Made by a program: the position numbers and the translations under genes
Shown here: in pieces, positions 15,423 through 23,980 of the stretch
Layout: each line of letters starts with the position of its first letter
How positions within the stretch are numbered: the stretch's first letter is position 1
Notes under the pieces: model-generated
Databases searched by the model: none
What the model was told of the DNA's origin: nothing
What the model saw: the letters and a program-made list of their open reading frames with translations, nothing else
Assembly (NCBI GenBank): GCA_017613535.1
Contig: JAGADO010000123.1
Span: 1 to 36,270 of the forward strand
Source: Clostridia bacterium
Lineage (GTDB): Bacteria; Bacillota; Clostridia; UBA1212; UBA1255
DNA length: 36,270 nucleotides
Direction: 5' to 3'

Positions 15423-15974
15423 ATGGCAAATACCGGCGGAATGTTTGAAGACGGCAGCCAGATGACTGCGGACAGCGTGCTTATACTTTATGTGATCGAC
15501 CTCGTCGGAGGGCCGCTTCAGGACGATATGCTGACCGAACTTATTATGGGTCCGGGGCTCGTCAATTATTTTACGATGTGTCAGTGCCTTTCCGGCCTTG
15601 CGCGCGGCGGATATGTGAGCAGAAAACTTGACAGTATGGGCAAAGCAATGTATGATATTACTGTGTCCGGCAGCGAGGCGCTCGCGTCGATGAAATATAT
15701 GATAAGCGGCGGACTTGGAGCCGCTTACGAAAGCTATATACGGAACCATAAAGACGATATAAAAAAGCGCACGCGGATAGGAGCGAACTGGACCAGAGAT
15801 GCGAAGGGGAACTATTTCGTGCACTGTTTTGTGCGTGAAGGGCTGAATGCGGATATCGACATAACCGTTCCCGCTGCAGACCGAGAAGACGCCGAAACGA
15901 TAATTCTTAACTGGAAGAACAACGCCGCCGGAAAATACGTTGAGATACTTAAAGTCTTGCTTGACAGGAGTTGA
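15423..15974 (+). CDS. DUF4364 family protein
   Basis: A 183-residue protein of a family largely confined to Clostridia and not characterised. The N-terminal half (about 15-95; SVLILYVIDLVGGPLQDDMLTELI... then YVSRKLDSMGKAMYDITVSGSEALASM) reads as a winged helix of the PadR/MarR style, so a DNA-binding role is plausible. The C-terminal half is mixed alpha/beta with NYFVHCFVREG. It lies 15 bases after obgE behind GGAGG and 5 bases before the ASRT-like gene, implying a shared transcript. No substrate or target is evident. Confidence 0.85.
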   Translation: MANTGGMFEDGSQMTADSVLILYVIDLVGGPLQDDMLTELIMGPGLVNYFTMCQCLSGLARGGYVSRKLDSMGKAMYDITVSGSEALASMKYMISGGLGAAYESYIRNHKDDIKKRTRIGANWTRDAKGNYFVHCFVREGLNADIDITVPAADREDAETIILNWKNNAAGKYVEILKVLLDRS

Positions 15975-15979
15975 ATCAG

Positions 15980-16342
15980 ATGGCTAAAAACGGTAAAAAA
16001 CAGTGGTTCATGCCGGACGCTTTTTATCCGGTCGCCGATCACGGCGATTACGTCAGCCACGAGGCGGTCTGCGTGCTTAATACAGGAGACGAAGACGCTC
16101 ATATTGACCTGACGCTCTACTTCGAAGACCGCGAACCGAGGAGCGGCTTCCACGCCGTATGCGGCGCGAGACGCACGAACCATATAAGACTGGATAAGCT
16201 GAAAGACGAATCAGGCGAAGGAATTGACCGCGGCGTACCTTACGCCATACTGCTGGATTCAGACGTACCCGTCGTCGTCCAGTACAGCCGCTGCGATACG
16301 ACCCAGAGCGAGCTCTCGTTCATGGGACTGCTGGCATATTGA
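15980..16342 (+). CDS. Sensory rhodopsin transducer (ASRT)-like small-molecule-binding protein
   Basis: A 120-residue soluble beta-sandwich protein resembling the Anabaena sensory rhodopsin transducer along its length: SHEAVCVLNTGDEDAHI (26-42), a DREP turn, ARRTNHIRLDKL (63-74), and DVPVVVQYSRCDTTQ (95-109) before the C-terminal LLAY. No rhodopsin gene is present. The family is known to be wider than its name: in bacteria without rhodopsins it has been proposed to bind small molecules, probably sugars. The ATG at 15980 is chosen because AGGAG (15966-15970) is 9 bases away, whereas a TTG at 15971 abuts that site. It is tightly linked to the DUF4364 gene and lies 67 bases before the acyltransferase cassette. 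Confidence 0.85.
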   Translation: MAKNGKKQWFMPDAFYPVADHGDYVSHEAVCVLNTGDEDAHIDLTLYFEDREPRSGFHAVCGARRTNHIRLDKLKDESGEGIDRGVPYAILLDSDVPVVVQYSRCDTTQSELSFMGLLAY

Positions 16343-16409
16343 CGCACACCTTGTCACGCAAACGCGCGCAAGGGCAGCGTATGGCATCAACGAAGGATAA
16401 AGTAATAAA

Positions 16410-17813
16410 ATGAATTTTTCAGATCTGTTTTTTCTTTACGCGTTTCTGCCGCTGTGTTTGATAATCTATTTTATCTCGCCGAAGATAAAATACAAAAACA
16501 CGGTGCTTGTGGTTTTTTCTCTGATTTTTTACGCTTGGGGAGACATAAAAGCGCTTCTGGTGATCTGCGCGTACGCACTTATCAATTTCGCCCTGGGCAG
16601 GCTGATACAGAATAACCGGGGAGGGAAGAAGGCTAAACTGTTCGTTACGATCGGACTTTTCCTCGATCTGGGCATCCTTCTCGTATTTAAATACACCGGT
16701 TTCCTTCTGGAAAACATCAACGGCATATTCAGGACCTCAATAAACATACCGTCGTTCTGGATCCCGCTCGGCCTGAGCTTCTTCACGTTCCGCACGATCT
16801 CGTACCTCCTGGATGTCTACTGGGAAAAGATCGAGGCCGAAACGTATTTTCCTGATTTCCTGCTGTTCACGTCGCTGTTCCCGTGTACTGTCGCGGGTCC
16901 TATCGTACGCTATTCGTCGATCGGAGCTGAACTCAAGGAGCGTACGGTCAATGTTGACGACATGTACCAGGGCTTTACGAGGCTGTGCATCGGTCTCGCA
17001 AAGAAGGTGCTGATCGCGGACAATCTTATTACTATCGTCAATGCCTACTGGTCCGTTGACGCGGGTGCCGTGGCTTCGGTCGATACGTGGTTTGCCGTTA
17101 TCGTTTATTCGATGTACGTCTACTTTGACTTCTCAGGCTACTCTGACATGGCGATAGGTATTGCGCGCATACTTGGCTTCCACTTTGAAGAAAACTTCAA
17201 CTACCCCTTCATGTGCACCTCGATCTCTGAATTCTGGCAGCGCTGGCATATCTCCCTCGGATCGTTCTTCAGAGATTATCTCCTTTATGTGCCTATTTTC
17301 GGAAAGATGCGCAGGTTCGGAGGGCTTTTCCTCGTATGGTTCTGCACCGGACTGTGGCACGGCGCTTCCTGGAACTACATAATCTGGGGCCTGTATTTCG
17401 GCCTTTTCATACTTATAGAAATGCTGATCGGAAAGAAACGGATGAAAAAGATCCCGATCGCTGTAAAACATATTTACACGAAACTGATCATAATCATCGG
17501 ATTCGGAATATTCCGCTTTACAAATATGAAGCAGCTCGGCTATTTCTTCAGAGGGATATTCTTCTTTTCAAAGGCCGGCTTCGTCGGAGACACTTTCGGG
17601 ACGTATTTCGTAAACAACATGTTCCTGTTCTTTGCCGCTATCATATGCTGCTTCCCGATCGTCCCGTTCGTACAGAAAAAACTTGAGACGCATGAGAAGG
17701 CTCAGACGGCCGTCGGCGTCGCGTGGGGAATACTGTGCATCGCTATGCTGATAATATCGAGCATATTCCTTGTCAACGCGACCGAACACCCGTTCCTTTA
17801 CACGCAGTTCTGA
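16410..17813 (+). CDS. MBOAT-family O-acyltransferase (AlgI/DltB-like)
   Basis: A polytopic membrane protein of 467 residues that should move an acyl group across or at the membrane onto an extracellular acceptor. About ten hydrophobic segments are seen, beginning with LFFLYAFLPLCLIIYFI. The MBOAT core is clear: a WQRWHISLG motif with His280 followed by FFRDYLLYVPI, and the invariant His317 in GLWHGASWNYIIWGLYFG. Sequence flavour and length match AlgI and DltB. It heads a cassette with a DHHW protein, an FkbH-like enzyme and an acyl carrier protein. DltB takes D-alanine from its carrier protein; by analogy this enzyme would take whatever the FkbH-like enzyme loads. The next gene begins 14 bases downstream. 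Confidence 0.94.
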   Translation: MNFSDLFFLYAFLPLCLIIYFISPKIKYKNTVLVVFSLIFYAWGDIKALLVICAYALINFALGRLIQNNRGGKKAKLFVTIGLFLDLGILLVFKYTGFLLENINGIFRTSINIPSFWIPLGLSFFTFRTISYLLDVYWEKIEAETYFPDFLLFTSLFPCTVAGPIVRYSSIGAELKERTVNVDDMYQGFTRLCIGLAKKVLIADNLITIVNAYWSVDAGAVASVDTWFAVIVYSMYVYFDFSGYSDMAIGIARILGFHFEENFNYPFMCTSISEFWQRWHISLGSFFRDYLLYVPIFGKMRRFGGLFLVWFCTGLWHGASWNYIIWGLYFGLFILIEMLIGKKRMKKIPIAVKHIYTKLIIIIGFGIFRFTNMKQLGYFFRGIFFFSKAGFVGDTFGTYFVNNMFLFFAAIICCFPIVPFVQKKLETHEKAQTAVGVAWGILCIAMLIISSIFLVNATEHPFLYTQF

Positions 17814-17827
17814 CGGAGGTGGGAGAT

Positions 17828-19387
17828 ATGAAAAATTACAAGAATCTTCTTAAACTTTGTTTCGTGGTTCTGGTAGCGGGAATACTGATCGTCGCCGGAA
17901 TTTATCTGCTGTTTGCAAAGCGTCCGACTGAATCCGAGAGCGAAAAGAGAAAACTCACGCAGATGCCCGAACTGTCTTTCTCGTCTCTGCTGACGGGCAA
18001 ATATTTTTCCGGCCTTCAGGCATATTACGATGATACGATCCCCGGAAGGGAAGAGTATAAAGAGATCAGCGCGAATATGCTTTCAAAGATGAGAGGCCTG
18101 CCTCTGAACAATCTCGTTATTTACAATCCTGTGATAATAAGGGCTACCGATGAACCTGATGATCCGGATGAGGAGGGTACGTTCGTGCCCAGACCCATCA
18201 CGACTCCTGTTCCTTTTATTGACGACGACCCGACACCGGCACCTACCGATGAACCCGAGGAGACCGCGCAGATAACGGAGCAGCCTTCCGATATCCCTAC
18301 GGAAGAACCGACTGAACCTGCAGGGACCGAAACTCCCGCCACCGAAACGCAGGAGCCCGCGAAGACTCCCGATCCGACTGCGACACCCGCACCGACGCCG
18401 GTAACGACACCCACTCCTACTAAAACGCCGTCTCCGACTCCCACTCCCGCGCAGCCTACGAAGACTCCGGATCAGGGAGGCGAGCCTCAGATAGTCGAAT
18501 ATCCGAAAGACGGGGCAATACTTTACGGAGACCGCGGAATGGAATTATACGGCGGTTCCAAGAGCGCGATGAAGAGATATGTTGCCGCTATGGAGTACAT
18601 CAAAGACCGCTGCCCGGACGTCAATGTCTACAGCATGACGGTGCCGCTTTCGTCAATGTTCTACCTGCCTCCGTCGTACAGATCGAATGCTACCGAGCAG
18701 CTTAACGACCTCAACTATCTCGAAGGACTGTTTTCGAGCAAGGTCACGGTCGTCCGCGTATACGACACGATCAAAAGCCACGTTGACGCAGGCGAGAATA
18801 TGTATCTGCGCACCGATCACCACTGGACGCATCTAGGCGCATACTATGCGATGAAAGAATTCGCGAGAGTTGCAGGCGTGCCGTTTGACGATCTTTCAGC
18901 GTACGAGACGCATACGAGAGACGGCTTCGTCGGATCGTTCTATTCATACTTCGGCATGAAAGAACTCAAGTCAAAGCCCGAGACGTTTACATACTATATT
19001 TCCCAAAGGAACGTTACAGTTAACTATTACGATGCCGGTAATTTCAGCAAGACAGGCCATACCGGCGCGTACTGGCTGGACGTTAAACTGTCCGAAAGCT
19101 ATAGCATAGCGATGGGTTATGATAACCTTCTGAGCATATCAAAAACGGATGCAGGCACAGGCAGGAGGCTGCTCATTATTAAGGACAGTTTTGGAAATCC
19201 CACTCCGTCGTTCCTTTTCGGAAGCTTTGACAGGATCATAATGATCGACCCCAGATACTACACGATGGACGTCTACGACCTGATCCAGAGCCAGGGAATA
19301 ACGGACGTGCTCGGGCTTGCAAACATATTTGACCATACGACATCCGGATTCGTGAAACTGTACGAATACGTGGCGCAGAACAGATGA
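17828..19387 (+). CDS. DHHW-family (AlgJ/AlgX-like SGNH) membrane-anchored protein
   Basis: A 519-residue protein with an N-terminal membrane anchor (about residues 8-29) and an extracellular SGNH-like domain. The catalytic signature TDHHWT gives Asp330 and His332; KDSFGN gives Ser454, consistent with the Asp-His-Ser triad of AlgJ/AlgX O-acetyltransferases. A Pro/Thr/Glu-rich stretch of about 115 residues (about 105-220, with PTPT-type repeats) interrupts the domain after the first conserved segment rather than lying at an end. The ATG at 17828 has GGAGGTGGGAG upstream; an open frame reaching back into the MBOAT gene is ignored. As partner of the MBOAT protein it is likely the final transferase, comparable to DltD. 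Confidence 0.88.
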   Translation: MKNYKNLLKLCFVVLVAGILIVAGIYLLFAKRPTESESEKRKLTQMPELSFSSLLTGKYFSGLQAYYDDTIPGREEYKEISANMLSKMRGLPLNNLVIYNPVIIRATDEPDDPDEEGTFVPRPITTPVPFIDDDPTPAPTDEPEETAQITEQPSDIPTEEPTEPAGTETPATETQEPAKTPDPTATPAPTPVTTPTPTKTPSPTPTPAQPTKTPDQGGEPQIVEYPKDGAILYGDRGMELYGGSKSAMKRYVAAMEYIKDRCPDVNVYSMTVPLSSMFYLPPSYRSNATEQLNDLNYLEGLFSSKVTVVRVYDTIKSHVDAGENMYLRTDHHWTHLGAYYAMKEFARVAGVPFDDLSAYETHTRDGFVGSFYSYFGMKELKSKPETFTYYISQRNVTVNYYDAGNFSKTGHTGAYWLDVKLSESYSIAMGYDNLLSISKTDAGTGRRLLIIKDSFGNPTPSFLFGSFDRIIMIDPRYYTMDVYDLIQSQGITDVLGLANIFDHTTSGFVKLYEYVAQNR

Positions 19388-19426
19388 TGCGGCCGCAAAC
19401 GTATAAACTGAAAGAGAGACAGAAAG

Positions 19427-21205
19427 ATGAGAGAACTTGAATACCCGTTTGACAGCGAACTGATAATTCAGAACAGAAGAAAACTGCGCAAAGCGCTCAT
19501 TAACGACGGCAGCAGCAGAATAAAGAAGAACATCGCCGTGCTGGGCGGTTCCACAACGCACGATATCGTCGCGGCGCTGGAGCTTTTCCTGCTCGATCAG
19601 GGGATCGAACCTTCGTTCTATGAATCCGAATATGCGCAGTACTATCAGGACGCAATGTTCGGAAATCCGGAACTTGACGGCTTCAGGCCGGATATCATCT
19701 TCATCCACACGTCTCTGCGCAACGTGAACGTCGGATTCCCGCACATGAACGACTCGAAAGAGCAGGTTGACGCACTCGTAAGCGCGCAGCTTAAGTATTT
19801 CGAAGGAATGTGGGATAAACTGAGGGAGAAATTCAATTGCCCCATCATCCAGAACAACTTCGAAATGCCTTTCTACAGGCTTCTGGGCAACAAGGATGCG
19901 CAGGACTACAGGGGACGCGTAAACTTCGCTGCAAGGCTGAATACGGGCTTCTACGCGTACGCTGAGAGCCATAATGATTTCTATATCAACGATATCAACT
20001 ACATTTCGGCTGCGTACGGCCTCGAGAAGTGGTCCGATCCGTTCTACTGGTACATGTACAAATATTGTCTGTGCCTTCCCGCGGTGCCCGAATTCGCTTT
20101 TAACCTGTCTAATATAATCAAATCGATTTTCGGAAAGAATAAGAAGGCGCTCGTTCTGGACCTTGACAATACCCTTTGGTCCGGAGTCGTGGGCGATGAC
20201 GGAGTGGACGGCATAGACGTTGGCCAGGAAACGTCGGTAGGGCAGGGATTCTACGAATTTCAGACTTACCTTAAGGATCACAAACAGCTCGGGATACTGC
20301 TTAACGTAGCGTCGAAGAACGATCACGAGAACGCCATTGCCGGACTCAACCACCCGTCGGGCGCGCTTAAGCCGGACGATTTTACGATCATCAAAGCGAA
20401 CTGGGACGCCAAATCCGAGAACATCAAAAAGATCGCTGCAGAACTGGCACTGCTGCCGGAAAGTCTTGTATTCGTTGACGACAACCCCGCCGAACGCGAG
20501 ATCGTACGTGCGTACGTGCCCGGAGTTGCCGTTCCAGAGGTCAATAAAGTAGAAGAGTATATCAGGAACATTGACCGCGGCGGATACTTCGAAGTAACGA
20601 CTTTCTCCGCTGACGACGCTTCCAGAGTCGAGATGTACCGCCAGAACATCATGCGCGCACAGGCGCAGGAATCGTTCACCGACTATAATGAGTACCTGTT
20701 AAGCCTTCAGATGCACGCTGACATAAAAGATTTCGAACCGGTATACCTTGCGCGCATCACGCAGCTTACGAATAAGAGCAACCAGTTCAACCTCACGACC
20801 AAGCGCTTCACCGAATCCGAGATGGAGGCGACTGCGGCAGATCCGCAATATGTGAGGCTGTACGGGAGACTTGTCGATAAGTTCGGCGATAACGGCATCG
20901 TTTCCGTCGTAATAGGCAGGCAGGAAGGCGAGCTGCTTCATATGGAACTGTGGCTCATGAGCTGCCGGGTGCTCAAGCGCGATATGGAGCAGGCAATGCT
21001 CGACGAGCTCGTTAAGCAGGCTTCGGCGAGGGGCGTTTCCGAGATCCGCGGGTATTATTATCCGACGGCAAAGAATAAAATGGTCGAGAAGCTTTACGAG
21101 ACGTTTGGTTTTACGCTCGTGTCGGAGGATGATGCGGGCAATACCGTCTGGTCGCTTAAAACGGCCGGGTATGAGAACCAGAACAAAGTGATCAGCGTAA
21201 ACTGA
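19427..21205 (+). CDS. FkbH-like HAD-IIIC enzyme, candidate glyceryl-ACP synthase
   Basis: A 592-residue multidomain protein. The N-terminal 235 residues include VLGGSTTHDI, the usual opening of FkbH-like proteins. The HAD domain (about 240-390) has DLDNTLW with Asp245 and Asp247, ASKNDHENA and VDDNPAERE. The C-terminal part (about 420-580) resembles a GNAT acyltransferase fold (ITQLTNKSNQFNLTTKR, SCRVLKRDMEQAMLDEL). FkbH enzymes dephosphorylate 1,3-bisphosphoglycerate and load the glyceryl unit on the phosphopantetheine arm of a carrier protein; here the carrier is encoded 45 bases downstream. Cytosolic. That it uses this substrate is inferred from the family; other short hydroxyacyl groups are possible. 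Confidence 0.9.
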   Translation: MRELEYPFDSELIIQNRRKLRKALINDGSSRIKKNIAVLGGSTTHDIVAALELFLLDQGIEPSFYESEYAQYYQDAMFGNPELDGFRPDIIFIHTSLRNVNVGFPHMNDSKEQVDALVSAQLKYFEGMWDKLREKFNCPIIQNNFEMPFYRLLGNKDAQDYRGRVNFAARLNTGFYAYAESHNDFYINDINYISAAYGLEKWSDPFYWYMYKYCLCLPAVPEFAFNLSNIIKSIFGKNKKALVLDLDNTLWSGVVGDDGVDGIDVGQETSVGQGFYEFQTYLKDHKQLGILLNVASKNDHENAIAGLNHPSGALKPDDFTIIKANWDAKSENIKKIAAELALLPESLVFVDDNPAEREIVRAYVPGVAVPEVNKVEEYIRNIDRGGYFEVTTFSADDASRVEMYRQNIMRAQAQESFTDYNEYLLSLQMHADIKDFEPVYLARITQLTNKSNQFNLTTKRFTESEMEATAADPQYVRLYGRLVDKFGDNGIVSVVIGRQEGELLHMELWLMSCRVLKRDMEQAMLDELVKQASARGVSEIRGYYYPTAKNKMVEKLYETFGFTLVSEDDAGNTVWSLKTAGYENQNKVISVN

Positions 21206-21250
21206 TGATGCGGCTTCGGCTTTGATCATACGGAAGGGAGAAGAACAAAA

Positions 21251-21499
21251 ATGGCTGATATGAAAGAAATCTTTGACAGACTTAACGAGGTGTTTCAGGA
21301 TGTTTTCGACGACGAATCGATAACCGTAGGCCCGAAAACGATCGCAAAAGATATTGACGACTGGGACAGCCTCGAGCACATCAGACTTATTGCCGCCGTT
21401 GAGCGCGAATTCGGAATGCGCTTCAAGATGGGCGAAGTATCGACGATGAAAAACGTAGGAGAGATGGCGTCGATCGTTGCCGCCAGAGCTACTAAATAA
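21251..21499 (+). CDS. Acyl carrier protein of the MBOAT/FkbH cassette
   Basis: An 82-residue carrier protein with the phosphopantetheine site WDSLEH; Ser40 is the attachment residue. Helix pattern and acidity are typical. It is not the fatty-acid ACP by context: it directly follows the FkbH-like gene, with GAAGGGAG before its ATG, and completes a set of activating enzyme, carrier, MBOAT and surface transferase. DSLEH in place of DSLD occurs in carriers of specialised pathways, including those paired with FkbH. Confidence 0.92.
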   Translation: MADMKEIFDRLNEVFQDVFDDESITVGPKTIAKDIDDWDSLEHIRLIAAVEREFGMRFKMGEVSTMKNVGEMASIVAARATK

Positions 21500-21552
21500 T
21501 TTAACCGGTCCGGTGATTCGCTTCGGCCCGTAAAACCGCGGAGGAGATTATT

Positions 21553-22947
21553 ATGCGAGACGATTTCCTGCTTCATTCCAAAACGGCTGAAACTCTGTAC
21601 AAAAGCGTGCGGGATCTTCCCGTGTACGACTATCATTGCCATCTGTCCCCGCAGGAGATCTGGGAGGACAAACCGTTTACTGACGTGACGAGCCTGATGC
21701 TTGACCACGACCATTATAAGTGGAGACTCATGCGTTCGGCCGGCATCCGCGAAGAACTTATCACAGGCCACAGGAGCAGTGTAGGCATATCTTCGCAGGA
21801 ACGGTTCAGGGCGTACGCACAGGCGCTTGAGGGTGCGGCGGGCAATCCTTTATATCACTGGACACATATGGAACTTTCCGAGTTTTTCGGTATCGGCGAT
21901 GCTCTTACGGCGGACAATGCCGACATCATCCGCGAGCGTGCCAATGCATTTTTGCGTGATACCGGCATGTCTCCGCGTTCCGTGCTCGAAAAAGAGCGCG
22001 TGCGTCTCGTCGTAACTACAGACGATCCGGCAGACGAACTCGAATACCACAAACTGCTGTCTGGCAGCGGATTGACGAACCTCCGCATGACTCCCGCATT
22101 CAGGCCTGACCGCGTGCTGATGCTTACGAAAGTCGGAACTCCCGAGGGCTTCAGGGGATATTTAAACAGGCTGGGCGAAGTCTGCGGCGCAGAAATATTC
22201 AATTTATCCACGCTTAAAGAGGCGCTCGAAAGACGGATGCAATCATTCTGCGCGCTCGACTGCCGCTTCGCGGACATAGGAATTCCGTACTTCCCGTCTA
22301 AACCTTCAGGCGAGGGGAGCGCCGAAAGAGCGTTCCTGACAGCCGCAGGAGGAGGCATACCGGATGACGCGGATTTCAACGCGTATCTATGGGATATGTA
22401 TCTGTTTATCGGAAAACTCTGCCACGATATGAGAGTGCTCCTGCAGCTTCACACGGCCGTGGCCAGAAATGTGAACTCGAGGCAGTTCAGGCGGATAGGA
22501 GCCGATTCGGGCATTGACTGCATCTCCGACCCGATCTCCGTACGTGCCTTCACGGAGCTGCTTGACGCGATGTATTCCGAAAAAGCACTTCCCGAAATGA
22601 TCGTCTACACACTTGACCCGGGTTCAATCGAGCCACTGGCCGCAGCGGCAGGCTGCTTCAGGGGAGTCAGGCTTGGCGCAGCGTGGTGGTTCAACGACCA
22701 CGAAGCTGGAATACGCGAAACGCTTGAGATCGCGGCAAGGCAAGGCTCTCTTTCTTCTTTCTTCGGTATGCTTACCGATTCGAGAAGTTTCCTGTCGTAC
22801 GTGCGCCACGATTATTTCAGGCGGATAGCGAGCGATCTGGTGGCTTCGTGGATCGACAAAGGTGAATTTATGGGCAGCGGTGAAGACGTTCTTGGAAAGA
22901 TATCCTGCTTCAACGCCATGAATTACTGCACCGAATCGAGGATATGA
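21553..22947 (+). CDS. uxaC: Uronate isomerase (glucuronate/galacturonate isomerase)
   Basis: Amidohydrolase-fold enzyme that converts D-glucuronate to D-fructuronate and D-galacturonate to D-tagaturonate, the first step of bacterial hexuronate breakdown. The 464 residues match the family length. The start is typical: VYDYHCHLSPQEIWEDK with metal ligands His28 and His30. LVVTTDDPADEL, the LRMTPAFRPD arginine loop, LQLHTAVARN and GAAWWFNDHEAGI are further UxaC hallmarks. GGAGGAG lies 8 bases before the ATG. The other hexuronate genes (uxaB, uxaA, kduI) are not in the window. It implies use of pectin or glucuronoxylan fragments. Confidence 0.95.
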   Translation: MRDDFLLHSKTAETLYKSVRDLPVYDYHCHLSPQEIWEDKPFTDVTSLMLDHDHYKWRLMRSAGIREELITGHRSSVGISSQERFRAYAQALEGAAGNPLYHWTHMELSEFFGIGDALTADNADIIRERANAFLRDTGMSPRSVLEKERVRLVVTTDDPADELEYHKLLSGSGLTNLRMTPAFRPDRVLMLTKVGTPEGFRGYLNRLGEVCGAEIFNLSTLKEALERRMQSFCALDCRFADIGIPYFPSKPSGEGSAERAFLTAAGGGIPDDADFNAYLWDMYLFIGKLCHDMRVLLQLHTAVARNVNSRQFRRIGADSGIDCISDPISVRAFTELLDAMYSEKALPEMIVYTLDPGSIEPLAAAAGCFRGVRLGAAWWFNDHEAGIRETLEIAARQGSLSSFFGMLTDSRSFLSYVRHDYFRRIASDLVASWIDKGEFMGSGEDVLGKISCFNAMNYCTESRI

Positions 22948-22958
22948 CAAAATTTTTC

Positions 22959-22987
22959 TTGCAATTACGGGAACAATGAAGTAAAAT
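22959..22987 (+). promoter_or_regulatory. Promoter of the zinc-ribbon membrane protein gene
   Basis: TTGCAA (22959-22964), 17 bases, TAAAAT (22982-22987), followed by a 54-base A/T-rich leader. Confidence 0.6.
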
Positions 22988-23041
22988 TTAATTGTCTGAA
23001 AGGCAAATATATGCTTATTAAAGCTGAAAAGAGGTTTTAGT

Positions 23042-23842
23042 ATGAAAATATGTCCAAAATGTCAGGCCGAATGCAGTGACGACGTAAAGTTCTGCCCCAA
23101 ATGCGGTGCGGAGCTTCCGGAAGCTGCTCCCAAGGCTGAAGAACGTCCCGCTTTCTGCCCCCAGTGCGGAAAACCCTTAGAGGCGGATGCTACATTCTGC
23201 CCCGGATGCGGCGCTAAAGTCGGTGCTGCTCCCAAGACTCCCGCTGCCGTGCCTCCTATCTTCGCTGATTCGTGGGATGCTGTAAAAACATTCTTCACAA
23301 AGGGCCCCGAAAAAGCAGTCGAAAAATTCGCCGATAACAAAGGCCTCGCATGGATCATTTTCTCCAGCGTTGCCATAATCTTTTACATGTTTGCTTATGC
23401 GATCGCCGGAAGATACAGATTCGGACTGAATCTGCTTTACGGTTTTCTTAAAGGCGGAATTTTCTTCTTTGGCGTGAGCGCACTGCTCTTCGCTGCATTG
23501 AAGGTCATCCATAAGAAAGATGTACACATCTTCACCGTCTTTAACATTGCCGGTGTCGCATCGATACCGATCATATGCGTATCGCTTTTGAATATGGTCA
23601 TAACTCTGATACCGAAGATCTCGTTTGACAGCATGCTGTTTGTCGCTGCTAATGTTCTTGCGATCCTGCTTCTGTATCACGGCATAAAGAGCATAGGCGA
23701 ATACAAAAAATCGGTACTTCTTACAGTTGCTGCCTGCGTTGCAATAGTTGCTGCTTTCATAATCCTTACCTTTGATATCGTTTCAATTATCAGAGAAGCT
23801 GTTGCTGCAGCAAGGAGAGCCGTAAATACTATCTTCTGGTAA
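23042..23842 (+). CDS. Double zinc-ribbon membrane protein
   Basis: A 266-residue protein with two N-terminal zinc ribbons (Cys4/Cys7 with Cys18/Cys21, and Cys39/Cys42 with Cys53/Cys56), an Ala/Pro-rich link, and about five transmembrane helices from residue 105 onward (IIFSSVAIIFYMFAYAIAG is the first). This architecture, zinc-ribbon plus Yip1-like membrane domain, is frequent in Clostridia and of unknown function. It has its own promoter. Nothing links it to the flanking sugar genes. Confidence 0.82.
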   Translation: MKICPKCQAECSDDVKFCPKCGAELPEAAPKAEERPAFCPQCGKPLEADATFCPGCGAKVGAAPKTPAAVPPIFADSWDAVKTFFTKGPEKAVEKFADNKGLAWIIFSSVAIIFYMFAYAIAGRYRFGLNLLYGFLKGGIFFFGVSALLFAALKVIHKKDVHIFTVFNIAGVASIPIICVSLLNMVITLIPKISFDSMLFVAANVLAILLLYHGIKSIGEYKKSVLLTVAACVAIVAAFIILTFDIVSIIREAVAAARRAVNTIFW

Positions 23843-23930
23843 TTAACTCGATCTAAAGTGTATGCCGTTGGTAAAGAGCGGCGTATAGCGACCGTTGGTT
23901 TTAAAAATACGCGACCGCTCCGGCATAATA

Positions 23931-23949
23931 CCGCGCGGCCGCGCTTTTT
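23931..23949 (+). terminator. Possible terminator upstream of the GH127-like gene
   Basis: The perfect palindrome GCGCGGCCGCGC (23933-23944) is followed by TTTTT. A larger imperfect stem, GAGCGG-CGTAT (23876-23886) with ATACGCGA-CCGCTC (23907-23920), lies just upstream. The short stem makes this tentative. Confidence 0.35.
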
Positions 23950-23980
23950 ATGCAGATGTGCTTTTATGAGGAGAACAGTT

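Noticed and set aside
18121..18444. Minus-strand frame encoding Gly/Val/Ser repeats
   Set aside because: Mirror image of the Pro/Thr repeat in the DHHW protein, not a separate gene.
19139..20353. 404-codon open frame on the minus strand
   Set aside because: It is antisense to the DHHW and FkbH-like genes, has no ribosome site or recognisable motif, and arises from the codon bias of the plus-strand genes.
23876..23920. Imperfect stem with two GCGACCG copies between the zinc-ribbon and GH127-like genes
   Set aside because: Considered as a riboswitch or operator; too short and without expression-platform features, so only noted with the possible terminator.
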